Origin: Stutzerimonas stutzeri
GTDB taxonomy: Bacteria; Pseudomonadota; Gammaproteobacteria; Pseudomonadales; Pseudomonadaceae
Length of the DNA: 64,000 bases
NCBI GenBank assembly: GCA_019056435.1
Contig: CP077641.1
Coordinates: forward strand, 3,038,001-3,102,000
Direction: 5' to 3'
Shown here: piece after piece, positions 17,937-28,265 of the stretch
How the letters are laid out: each line of letters starts with the position of its first letter
Position numbering within the stretch: the stretch's first letter is position 1
Notes under the pieces: model-generated
Database searches by the model: none
Seen by the model: the letters and a program-made list of their open reading frames with translations, nothing else
Told to the model about the DNA's origin: nothing
Translations under genes and position numbers: made by a program

Positions 17937-18205
17937 GAACGCGCTTTGGTGCGGAGAATTGTTTCGGCGAAGGCATTCGTTCCGCGCTTGAGGACGATGG
18001 GTCACAGTGCGGCTTCGTCAAACCTTGAAAACTGGCGCAAGCGGCGTCTAGGTGGGTTGGTTTCAACGTGATCTAGGCCCCCAAAAGCGAACGCCGGTTC
18101 GGTTACATTGCGCCGCCTGCGCTGGTTTGCGAACAATTGGTTCGCGTCTGGCGCGCAACTGAGCCTAGCGTGGCTCAACCTTAATCTGGCTTTTCAAGGA
18201 TGAAT

Positions 18206-19177
18206 ATGGGTTTTTCTTTATTCAAAGCTGTTGTGCCCGCCGTCGTTCTAGCCCTAGGCGGATGCGGTTTCATCGAAGATTTCGGGCTGGCGATGGATAA
18301 CCCTGAAACGATCGAGACCGGAGCATTTTGGGAGGACATAACACCGGGGCGGTTGGATAGGTTTCTTACACGGCATCCGTATTCGGTCCATCGTTTCAGT
18401 GGATGGGAAGTTGCCCCAATTGCACGCGCTATGGATACCGATAGGCCTTTTGTCTACTTCGATGTGTTACTCAAACACAAGATAGATCTAAACCGGGCCG
18501 TTGGAAATGACGGAAGAACTGCGCTGCATTGGGCGATCGCTGAGGGTAAACCAATTGAAATCATCGATTGGCTGCTCGAGCACGGTGCCAACCCGAGCAT
18601 CATGAGCGGCGATTACGGTGCACTGAGCCAGGCAGCGATTCACACGCCGAATCTCGAGGTGCTCGATCACTTGCTCGACCATGCGGACCAAGGCTCAGTA
18701 TGTTGCACCCAAGGCACCCTGTTCATGCGTGAATTGTTGCCTGAAGACCAACGGCTGATCTTGGCTCATGTCGATCCCAGGCGCCTAACTGACTGGGACT
18801 TGACCGAAATAGGGATCAAAATCTTCCGATATGCGCGTAACCCCGAGACCGAGCAGGTCGCCATCGATTTCATGAAACTGTTGCTAGACAACGGCATGGA
18901 TATTCACCAATTAATTTCTGATCCGACTTCCACTGGGTCATTGCTCGCATGGGAGACCCGCTCGGACGCTTTTCTAAACTTTTTGTTGGATCAAGGCGTT
19001 TCGTTCGCAGCTGATGGTGATTTGTTATCTCTGAGATTGCGGCCTGAGGATTACAGGCCCGAAACCTTTGAACGTGTCTGCAACATGGAAAGGGAGGCCG
19101 GTCTTTTCGATCCGCATCGCACCTCATGTCCCCGCGGGGTGGAACGCAATCGAATTTATGACGGGCAGGGATGGTAG
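18206..19177 (+). CDS. Ankyrin-repeat lipoprotein
   Basis: The signal peptide ends in a lipobox (VLALGGC), so the mature protein is probably membrane-anchored in the envelope. Ankyrin-like units follow (DGRTALHWAIAEGKPIEIIDWLLEHGANPSI, then VLDHLLDHA, LLLDNGMDIH). The ATG at 18206 is preferred over 18200 because AAGG is 6 nt upstream. Ankyrin lipoproteins are often immunity or protein-binding factors. No cognate toxin is seen here. It closes the cargo block just before repeat copy B. Confidence 0.7.
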   Translation: MGFSLFKAVVPAVVLALGGCGFIEDFGLAMDNPETIETGAFWEDITPGRLDRFLTRHPYSVHRFSGWEVAPIARAMDTDRPFVYFDVLLKHKIDLNRAVGNDGRTALHWAIAEGKPIEIIDWLLEHGANPSIMSGDYGALSQAAIHTPNLEVLDHLLDHADQGSVCCTQGTLFMRELLPEDQRLILAHVDPRRLTDWDLTEIGIKIFRYARNPETEQVAIDFMKLLLDNGMDIHQLISDPTSTGSLLAWETRSDAFLNFLLDQGVSFAADGDLLSLRLRPEDYRPETFERVCNMEREAGLFDPHRTSCPRGVERNRIYDGQGW

Positions 19178-19223
19178 CGGTATAGGGCGGTTGGTAACTC
19201 AACTGACTGAGCCGCGAGCGACT

Positions 19224-19559
19224 CCCCGCGTCAGCGATGAGCGCCCCCTGGGTCGAGACCGCTCCGCGGGCTCGATGCGCAGCACGCCAGCGCGACCCGG
19301 CTCCGCCGGGTGACGCCTAATCTTTGCTCTTTTGCTCTTTTGCTCTTTTGCTCTTTTGCTCTTTTGCTCTTTTGCTCTTTTGCTCTTTTGCTCTTTTGCT
19401 CTTTCTCTTCCGCTCTCTGTTCCAGTCTTAGGGGTTATCGACACCCGTCGGAAACCCCCGCAACCACACCCCACCGCGACCTCACGCACCTACCTACACC
19501 GGGCATTTGCCGCTACAGTGCAGGCAGCCCCGTAGTCTGTTGCAAGGATCGCCGTCCGG
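19224..19559 (+). repeat. Boundary repeat copy B, leader of the RecQ-UvrD gene
   Basis: This is the full version of the block duplicated at 11261. A GC-rich part with hairpin ACCCGGC-TCC-GCCGGGT and GTGACGCC is followed by the octamer array, CACCCGTCGGAAACCCCCGC, and about 60 bp of leader before the ATG at 19560. The GC-rich part is also related to copies C and D. Confidence 0.8.
19326..19401 (+). repeat. Octanucleotide tandem repeat, 10 units of GCTCTTTT
   Basis: GCTC recurs exactly every 8 bp ten times (19326 to 19398). The truncated copy at 11364 has only four units. An 8-bp array of this length is prone to slipped-strand change. It lies about 160-230 bp upstream of the helicase start codon, in the probable promoter region. 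Confidence 0.9.
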
Positions 19560-22500
19560 ATGGCTTCACCGTCTCAACCCAAAAGCCTGATCTTCGATCT
19601 GGAAGTCGCCCCCGGCAAAGCCGACCAACCCGACCGCATCTTCATGGTCGGCGCCCTGCGCCCCGACACGGGCGAGGAACTAGAACGCAAGGTCGACAAG
19701 GACCTGCCCAGCGTCCTCGATGCCCTGGACACGCTGGGGCAGGGCGCGAGCTTCGTGCTTGGCCACAACGTCATCGACCATGACCTGCCGATCCTCAAAC
19801 AACAGGCGCCCCAGCTTGCCCTGCACCAGCTCCCGGTGATCGACACCCTGCGCCTGTCGCCTTTGGCCTTTCCGCAAAACCCGTATCACCGCCTGGTCAA
19901 GGATTACAAACTCATTCGTGACAGCCTCAACTCACCGCTGTCGGACTGCCGCTCCACGCTCACCCTGTTCAACGACCAGCGCATGGCCTTCGCCGAGCTC
20001 AACACGAGCCACCAGGCCGAGCTCCTGTGCTACCAGACGCTGCTGGCTCCAACACTCAAAAGTGACCTGGGCTCGTTCTTTGCCTCCCTCAGCGGCAAAA
20101 GCCCCAAACCGGTCACCGAACTGCGCAGCCTGATTCCGGAGCTGCTCAAAGAAACCGACCCGACCCTGACCCGTACCCTCAAGGTCTGCAGCACGCGTCT
20201 GGAGCAGTTGCTGGAAACCGACCTGCTGGACGAGTCCCTGCACTGGCCCCTGGCCTATGCACTGGCCTGGCTGCGCGTCTCGGGCGGCAACTCGGTGCTG
20301 GCGCCCTGGGTCCGTCACCAGTTTCCAGAAGTGGGCCGCCTGATCGCCGAGCTGCGCGACACGCCCTGTGGTCAGGCGAACTGCGGTTACTGCAGCACCA
20401 CCCACGACCCACGCCACGAGCTCAAGCGTTACTTCGGCTTCGACGACTTTCGTACCGAACCGGACGGCCGCACCCTGCAGCACGACGTGGTGTTGGCGGG
20501 CATGCAGGGCAAGCACGTGCTGGCCATTCTCGCGACGGGAGGGGGCAAATCGCTGTGCTACCAGCTCCCGGCCCTGAACCGTTTTCACCGCAACGGCAGT
20601 CTCACGGTGATCATCTCGCCGCTGCAGTCCCTGATGAAGGATCAGGTCGATGGCCTGTTGGCCCGCAACGTCCAATGCGCCGCCACCCTCAATGGCCTCC
20701 TGACCATGCCCGAGCGGGCCGAGGTGCTGGAGAAGATTCAGCTGGGGGACGTGGGCATCTTGTTGGTCTCGCCCGAGCAGTTTCGCAACAAGGCCTTCCG
20801 TCGGGCCATTGCCCAGCGCCAGGTCGGCGCCTGGATCTTCGACGAGGCCCACTGCCTGTCCAAGTGGGGCGCCGACTTTCGCCCGGACTATCTCTACGTT
20901 TCGCGCTTCATCAAGCAGTTCACCGGTGACGGCGCGCTGGCCGCCATCGGTTGCTTCACCGCCACGGCCAAGCCCGATGTGCTCGAAGACATCGAGCAGC
21001 ACTTCAAGGATCAGCTGGACATCGCCTTCGAGCGCTTCATCGGGACCCACGAGCGCACCAACCTGCACTTCGAAGTACTGCCTTGCGCCCGAGCCGAAAA
21101 GCGTCACCACACCCAGGCGCTGCTCGAAGGCGAACTGGGTCGGAACGAGGGCGGGGCAGTGGTCTTCGTCTCCAGCCGCAAGGGCGCCGAGGAACTGGCC
21201 GACTTTCTGATTGGCCATGGCTGGGCCTGCAAGTACTTTCATGCCGGGCTCGAGCCCCACGAGAAAAAGGATATTCAGGACGCATTCAAGAGCGGCGAAC
21301 TCAAGATCATCGTGGCCACCAATGCCTTCGGCATGGGCGTGGACAAGTCCGACATTCGCCTGGTGGTGCATGCCGACATTCCAGGTTCGCTGGAAAACTA
21401 CCTGCAGGAAGCCGGTCGAGCGGGGCGCGACCAGGGCGAGGCGCGCTGCGTGCTGCTGTACGACGCCCAGGACATCGAAAACCAGTTCGGCATGTGCGAG
21501 GGCTCGAAACTGACCCTGCGCGACATTCAGCAGATCCTGCGCAAACTGCGCAAGGAGAGCGAGCGGCGCAAGGGCGGCAAAGTCGTCATCACCGCCGGCG
21601 AAGTGCTGATGGACGAGCAGGTCGAGACGAGCTTCGAAGCCGGTGAGCGCGACGCCGAAACGAAGGTCGTCACCGCCGTGGCGTGGCTCGAGCGCGGGCA
21701 GTTTCTAAGGCGTGAGGAGAATCAGACCCAGATCTTCCCCGCGAGCCTGAAGCTCTCAAAAGCGGAGGCCGACAAGCGCCTGGCCAATGCCAAGCTACCG
21801 GCCCGTAGGCTGGAAGAATTCAAGGCCATTCTGAGCTTTCTTTATGACGCGAGCGCGGATGAGCGCATCAACACCGATGCGCTGATGGCCCTGACCAGCC
21901 TGACCTCCGAAGAGGTCACCGCGACCCTGCGGCAGATGGAAGATTTAGGCCTGCTGGTCAACGACTCCAAGCTCACCCTCTACGTGCGCCACGGCGTGGT
22001 GGGACCGTCCACACAACGTCTGCAAGCCACGCTGGAGCTGGAGTCGGCGCTGTTCGATCTCTTGCAGGAGCAGGCACCCGAGGCCGAGAGCGGCGACTGG
22101 CAGGATCTGAACCTGCCGCTGCTGACCGCAGCGCTCAAAACCGCCACGGGCAATCAGGAACTCATACCGCTGCACGTACTGCGTCTACTCCGCAGCCTCG
22201 CTCAGGATCACGACAGCGAAACGCAACTGCGCAGCAGCTTCGAGCTGCGCCAGATCAGCCAGGACTTTCTCAAGCTGCGCATCCGCGGTGGGTATAACTG
22301 GCGTGGCATTCAAGGGCTGGGGAGCGCCGTCGCGCCCTCGCCGCGGTGGTGCTGCCGTTTCTGATCGGCAAGCTGCCGCCGGGCTCGCGCAGCAAGGATC
22401 TGCTGGTCGACACCACGTTCGGTGAACTCATGGACCTGATCGATCAGGACCTCGAGCTGCGCTCCCGCATCGAAGCGCAACAACGCCGCCGAGCCATTGA

Positions 22501-24696
22501 GCACGTGCTGCTCTATCTGCACAAGCAAGACGTACTGACCCTCAACCACGGCATGACGGTGATGCGCCGGGCCATGACCATCGAGGTCGAGCCGGACAAG
22601 CGCACCGGGTACCTCAAAGACGATTACCAGCGCCTGGATGAGCACTACCGCGAGAAGCGCATTCAGGTGCACGTCATGCGCGAGTATGCCGAGGTTGCAC
22701 TGGGCTCGATGCGCGAAGCCCGCGACCTGGTGAAGCACTACTTCACCCTGGCCAAGCAGGAGTTCATTCGGCGCTATTTCGCCGGCCGCGAGGAGGTGCT
22801 CAAGCTTGCCACCAGCGAAGAGTCCTGGCGCAGCATCGTTGAGCGATTGAGCGCCGCGCAGCGCGTGATCGTCGAAGACGAACATGACATGAACCGACTC
22901 GTACTCGCTGGCCCCGGCTCGGGCAAGACACGCGTCATCGTTCACCGCGTTGCCTATCTGCTACGCGTACGCCGGGTTCCGGCACGCTGCATCGTCGCGC
23001 TGACCTTCAACCGGCATGCGGCCAACGAGATCAAGCAGCGCTTGCTGAGGCTGGTGGGCCCCGATGCATTTGGGGTCAACGTCATGACCTATCACCGCAT
23101 GGCCATGCGCCTGACGGGTACCCGCTTCGAACGCGGCGAAACGGTCGAGGAGGGGCGGCTCGCCCAGGTGATGAGCGAGGCCGTCGAGCTGCTCGAAGGC
23201 AAGCGTCAGGTCGAGGGCGAGGATGACCTGCGCGAACAGTTGATGCGCGGGTACCGCTACATCCTGGTCGACGAGTACCAGGACATCGACGATCTGCAGT
23301 ACCGCCTGGTCAGTGCCCTGGCAGGGCGCAAGGCCGAGGAAGAAGGGCGCCTGTGCATCTTGGCGGTGGGCGACGACGACCAGAACATCTACGCCTGGCG
23401 CGACACCAACAACCGGTACATCGAGCGCTTTCGCGAAGATTATTCGGCCTCGACCAGCTATCTGGTCGACAACTACCGCTCCAGTGCCCGCATCATCGAA
23501 GCCGCCAACAGCGTCATTGGCCGTAACCCGGATCGCCTGAAACAGGATCACCCCATTCAGATCGACACGGCCCGGCGCGAACGTCCAAAAGGTGGCAACT
23601 GGGAGAGCCTGGATCCGGAGCGGGCAGGGCGGGTGCTGCGTTTGAGGGTCGACACCGAAGACGATGCACGCGCGAACGTTCAGGCCCAAGCGGCAATGGC
23701 CGAGCTGCAACGGCTGCTCACGCTGGACACCGAGGATTGGCAGGGCTGCGCCGTACTGGCGCGCACCCACCAGTACCTGCTGCCGGTTCAGGCCTGGTGT
23801 GAGGCGCACGGCGTGCCGTACTGCCTGGCCGCGGACAAGGACAGTGCATTGCCGCTGACCGCCCAACGGGGCTTCGTGCGCGCGGTCGAAGGGCTAAGCG
23901 CGATCACCGAACCGGTCACGGCGGCCGAAGCATGGTCGCGTCTGAGCGAGACGGCCTTGGCGCCGGATTGGTACGGCTTCTTCATGACCGCATTCGACCA
24001 GCTTACTGCCGAGTTCGGGCAATGCCCCTCGCCGCCCACACGCTGATCGACTGGCTATACGACTACGCACGCGAGCTGCGCCAACAACCAAAGCAGGGGC
24101 TGTACCTGGGCACGGTGCACTCGGCCAAGGGGCTGGAGTTTCGGCATGTGGTTGTCCTGGACGGTGGCTGGTCCTTGCAGCCCGACACCCTGAGCGACGA
24201 GCGCCGACTCTATTACGTGGGCATGACCCGCGCCGAGCAAACGCTGACGCTGTGTGAATTTCCGAGCGGCAATCCTTTCGCACGCAACCTGACCGAAGAG
24301 GTGATGGGGCGGACCTTCGCCGGCGAGTTCATGCCAGAACTCGAGAAGCGCTACCTGCAGCTCTCGCTCAAGGACATCGACCTGGATTTTGCTGGACGCC
24401 AGCCACCGAGCTCAGCGGTCCACAAAGCACTTGCAAGCCTCGAGCCGGGCGATCCCCTTACAATCAAGCCGCAGGACGACCGCTACCTGATCCTGGACGC
24501 CCACGATCGAGTCGTCGGACGCACCGCCAAGTCCTTCGAGCTTGACCTCGATGTCGAGCACTGCGAAGTGGCGGCGATCCTGGTACGCCATACCGATCGA
24601 TGTGATGAGCAGTACCGGGCTTGGCACAAGTGCGAGCAGTGGGAGTTGGTGGTGCCGAGGGTGTTCGGTAGATTAAAAATGATTATGGTCCGTTAA
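19560..24696 (+). CDS. Giant DnaQ-like exonuclease / RecQ / UvrD helicase fusion, frameshifted
   Basis: Repaired length is 1712 aa. Residues ~10-150 look like a DEDD-type 3'-5' exonuclease (IFDLEVA, LGHNVIDHD). A RecQ core follows (TGGGKSLCYQLP about 326, FDEAHCLSKWGADF about 428, FTATAKPDV, FGMGVDKSDIR, QEAGRAGRDQG). The C-terminal third is a UvrD/Rep helicase (AGPGSGKTRVIVHR, VDEYQDIDDLQ, GDDDQNIYAWRD, GTVHSAKGLEF, YYVGMTRAEQ). One base is missing in the G4 run 22319-22322 and one in the C4 run 24025-24028. Such fusions occur in accessory and defence DNA. The role is probably processing of foreign DNA. Confidence 0.85.
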
Positions 24697-24720
24697 ATTG
24701 CCGCGATAGAGAATCATTAA

Positions 24721-25311
24721 ATGGTAAAAACTATGCAGAGCAACGGTGAGAATCCCCACAATCCTTTGACAAGTTTTGGTGTGCTAGTAATCTCGCTAAG
24801 TTTTGCATTGATCCCTTACCTATTTACGGTAGCGATGTATGGAACGTTTAACTCTGAGAGGTGGCGCGCGGCGGATGCGTCATTGTCGATTATGGTTCTT
24901 GTTCTGTTTGCTGCGTTTGGTATTGTTTTCTACATGATCAGAGAGCGCAACGTAGATGTGAGTACTGTATTGCGTGGCTATGTTGATATTCATGAGCTCG
25001 CGGATAAGCCTTACCTCGATTATTTATTGTCTCATTATGGTTATGTAGCGTCCTCTGCGACGTTCTGCGCAGCGATTGTATACGTTTCAAAGGCAATGCT
25101 CCCCGTGGCTGGAGTAAGTGTCACGTCCTTATTTATGTCTTTCACTGTCTGTTTTGTTTTCCTTGTTTACGGGGTGGTTTTTGCTAAGGCCGTTTGGGGC
25201 GCCCGTGAGAGGCCTTGGCCTGCCTTTTTGATGTTTCTGCCGATGATTGTATTGGACGTGACGCTCATGCAGATGGCGATTGAAGGAGCTAGCAGTTTGT
25301 ATAGCTCTTAG
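24721..25311 (+). CDS. Small multi-span membrane protein
   Basis: The 196-aa protein has four to five hydrophobic segments (FGVLVISLSFALIPYLF, SIMVLVLFAAFGIVFYM, a pair around 105-150, and AFLMFLPMIVLDVTLM). No catalytic motif is visible. Lower GC than the helicase gene 24 bp upstream suggests a separate origin, although the spacing allows co-transcription. Function unknown. A membrane effector in a helicase-linked defence unit is one possibility. Confidence 0.65.
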   Translation: MVKTMQSNGENPHNPLTSFGVLVISLSFALIPYLFTVAMYGTFNSERWRAADASLSIMVLVLFAAFGIVFYMIRERNVDVSTVLRGYVDIHELADKPYLDYLLSHYGYVASSATFCAAIVYVSKAMLPVAGVSVTSLFMSFTVCFVFLVYGVVFAKAVWGARERPWPAFLMFLPMIVLDVTLMQMAIEGASSLYSS

Positions 25312-25331
25312 CGAAGAGCCAGACTATTTAG

Positions 25332-25426
25332 AGCTCGTACTAAGGCCTTGTATTCATCGCTCCGCTGCGCCGCCGCTTAGTAGTGAGGCGGCGAGTGGCC
25401 AATACGCTTATCACTCAGTACGAGCT
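25332..25426. repeat. Nested inverted repeats (about 95-nt foldback)
   Basis: Three pairs nest in order: AGCTCGTACT (25332-25341) with AGTACGAGCT (25417-25426), GTATT (25350-25354) with AATAC (25401-25405), and CGCCGCC (25368-25374) with GGCGGCG (25387-25393). The rest of 25312-25631 has no gene. The element could be a folded RNA, a transcription stop or a recombination substrate. Confidence 0.55.
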
Positions 25427-25631
25427 GGAACGTGGCAATCATATGCCGGGCTACCAGAAAAACACCGGCGCAAGACGAGTGTCTGCGATCGCAATAACAG
25501 AAGTGGCCAACAATTCAGATTTCTGTTCAGCTGTTTGGGCCCAAGCCTGTCTTCGGCACGGGACAAACGCCGGGCAGGTCTGGTGCACCGACCACGGACG
25601 TGGCGCCCTGGCATCAGCCGACCGCAAGAAG

Positions 25632-25737
25632 GCACGATGGAAGCCCAAAGAGGCCCAAAGGGGCGAGACGGTCTCCGGCTCGGTTCACGACAGCGCGGCC
25701 CGGCAGCGCGTGACGGTGCCAAGGCCTCACACGGCCC
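25632..25737 (+). repeat. Boundary repeat copy C
   Basis: About 100 bp, from GCACGATGGAAGCCC through GGGGCGAGACGGTCTCCGGC to AGGCCTCACAC. It is closely similar to copy D at 26285-26381 and more distantly related to copies A and B (shared CGAGAC...CTCCG...GGCTCG...CCCGGC pattern). It forms the left edge of the DUF2750 insert. Confidence 0.85.
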
Positions 25738-25825
25738 TAAACATTCGAACCTCTAGATCCTAAATTGCATCGAACGCAACATAATTACGACGATTTCGGT
25801 CGAAAAATAAGGAGCGCCCGGTTCA

Positions 25826-26223
25826 ATGAGCACTCGTAAGATCAACCAAAAGCAAATTGAAGCAGTATTGGCACTTCCCGCGGCAAAGCGCTATGCGCAT
25901 TTCCTTAAGCTCGTGGCAGATTGGCAGGAGCTTTGGGGGCTTTATGACGACGGTTGGGCTATGGCTGCGACTGACTCTGGCGAACCTGTATTTCCCATGT
26001 GGCCCGCGGAAGAATATGCGGCCCGTTGTATTGGGGAACAATGGGTGGGGTATTTGCCTAAAAGTTCTCGCTTGATGAGCTGCAAAGCGAGCTTTTGCCC
26101 AAGTTAAAAAAGGATGGAGTCCTCCCTGGAATCTTTTTCCTTCCGTCGGATAAGGGGATGACACCTACGGTTGATGAATTGCTGAACGATCTAAAAGCAG
26201 AACTGGATAAGTACTCTGATTGA
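25826..26223 (+). CDS. DUF2750-family protein, frameshifted
   Basis: The first frame reads KQIEAVLALPAAKRYAHF, ADWQELWGLYDDGWA and FPMWPAEEYA, all typical of DUF2750. The second frame continues LDELQSELLPKLKKDGV...DELLNDLKAELDK. One A added to the A4 run at 26060-26063 gives 132 aa, the family size. The biochemical role is unknown. The gene sits alone between direct repeats C and D, like an inserted cargo unit. Confidence 0.8.
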
Positions 26224-26284
26224 GACGCTTTGCCTACCGAGTACATACTTTCGTGGCAGATTCGTCAGCCCACCGCAGGGAGGG

Positions 26285-26381
26285 GCACGATGGAAGCCCG
26301 AAGGGGCGAGACGGTCTCCGGCTCGCTCCACGACAGCGCGGCCCGGCAGCGCCGGGCGACGCCCAGGCCTCACACCGTGCC
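26285..26381 (+). repeat. Boundary repeat copy D
   Basis: Direct repeat of copy C with most positions shared, including the hairpin GCCCGGC-AGC-GCCGGGC followed by GACGCC. Its right end overlaps the last few codons of the convergent DUF2075 gene. Confidence 0.85.
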
Positions 26382-28244
26382 TAGGGGCCCAGCCGCCAAT
26401 CCGGCCCTGAAATACTCGGCCGTCTCCGCGTCCGTGCAATACACATAACACCCCTTCATGCCGCGGGTCATGAGCGTGCGATAGGTGTTCTTGATGATCA
26501 GGTCCGCTTCCTGCCTCGCCAGGTCCGGATGTGTCTTCATGAGCTTCTTGTATCCGCGGATGGAACGGTCCTGCTTGTCGCGCTGGTCGGGCGAGGTCAC
26601 GACACGGCCGTTACGCACGATCAGGTCCGGCCCGATGATCACGCCGATGTAGTCGACCTCCAGGCCCTGGCAGGTGTGGATGCACCCGACCTGCTCGATG
26701 GATTCCTCGGCAATGATCCAGAGGCTGCCGTCCTGGCTGAGGTTCCACTGCCGGCGGTAGTCACCGATCACGATGTCGTCGGCCAACTGATCCTTCTTGC
26801 TGCGCCAGGGCCAACAATAGCCGGCCACGACGCGCGCCTTGTTCTGGTGGTTGCGTGCCTCGATCGCCGCATGCAGCGCCTCGGGCGTATCGAATACCCG
26901 GAAGTCATACTCGCCGGCATCGAGCCGATCATTGGCGGTCGGCCGGATGTCGAGCACGTTGTCGAGCCACGCGAGATAGCCATCCGACCCGCTGCAACGG
27001 AACTGGGAGGCCAGGTCGTATTCCTCGACGAGGGCACCCTTGGCCTCGGCAAACTGCCGGATCGCCTGCTTGCTGCCCACGTCACTGAGGGTGACGCGCT
27101 GGTCCTCGTCGATGAAGAAGACCGTGCACTTCGAGGCCCCGATCAGCTCCTTGACCTGGTGCTCGCCGAGGTTGGCATACAAGCCGCTCTTCTCGTTGAG
27201 GCGATGGGCCTCATCGACGATGAGCACGTCGAAGACGTTGGGCTCGGCATCGACGAAGGCGCCGGACCCGGTAAACATGTGCGAGAACCGCGAGCGGGTG
27301 ATGGACCCGACGAGCTTGGTCTCGTAGACCTTTCGGGGCGCGGCGTTCTTCGACACGTACTTGCCCACCAACCCCTGCGAGGTGAGCTGCACCAGCAGGT
27401 TGATGGCCAGCACCGTCTTGCCGGTACCGGGGCCACCCTCGACGATGACGACTCGGGGCTGATCGGACGAAGCCGCCTTCGCCGCTGCAAGCGCGGCCTC
27501 GTAAACCTCCTTCTGGTCGTCGATCAGGACGAACTCAGGGTTGCCCTTCAGCAGGCCCGACAACGAATCGGCGAGCGCCTTGGACGGACGGATCCGACCG
27601 TTGGCCAGCTCGTACAGGACGGCCTTGTCGTCACCGGACTTGATGTACTTCCTGATGAAGGCCCGAAGCTGCTCGAGCTCGTCCTTGCCCTTGAGAAAGA
27701 GTGGGGCCTTCTCGATGTAGGGCTGGTAGTGCGCGGCGTCGATCACGCCGTCGCGGACGTAGTTGTGAAGGTAGGCGCAGGGCCGGACGGCAATGCTCTG
27801 GTCGTATACCGCCTCGTTGAAGCCTTCCAGCAGGGAGGCGTAGGACCAGGCCTGGTACGAGGGATGCACCTTCTCGCGAAGTCCCTTGCCGAGGGCGGTC
27901 ACCACGATGGCATCCTTGGCCGTGGCCTTCGCGGTGCTCCATTGCTTGAGTTCGACGAGCACGGCGTTCTTGCCGCCCAGCTCGTCACGGCCGGTGAGCG
28001 TGAAGTCGATGCGCTTGGAGGACTGCGGGATATGGAGCTCGATGGCGAGTCCCGTGTCGCCCGGCAACGCTTAGTCGCGTAGCACCTTGGCCATGTAGCC
28101 GAGCGACCCTTTCCACGACTCGATCTCCGATCGTCCGACCCGCTTGCCGGTGCGGGCAGTAAAGTGGGCGAGGATCACGTCCTCGATGTCGTCGTTGTCG
28201 GTGTCCTTGAGGAACTGCTGCTTGGTAGCTTCGTAGACGATCAC
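26370..28244 (-). CDS. DUF2075 (Schlafen-type) helicase with N-terminal nuclease-like domain, in-frame stop
   Basis: Walker A is EGGPGTGKTVLAINLL, Walker B is FDVLIVDEAHRL, and later motifs are FFIDEDQRV, EQVGCIHTCQGLEVDYIGV and YRTLMTRGMKGCYVY. The N-terminal half has the IDFTLTG...AVLVELKQW order of PD-(D/E)xK-like domains. Conserved family sequence extends upstream of the long open frame to a GTG at 28244 (VIVYEATKQQFL), preceded by AAGGA, but a TAA at codon 58 (28073-28071) interrupts it. This is either a base error or a true nonsense change. The gene follows the MazG-like gene by 21 bp and is probably co-transcribed. Confidence 0.8.
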
Positions 28245-28265
28245 GCGGTCTTCCTTGGCCGGTTT

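Noticed and set aside
26529-28082. A 517-codon frame opposite the DUF2075 helicase
   Set aside because: Shadow of the real gene. It is rich in low-complexity V, L, D, G residues and has no recognisable domain.
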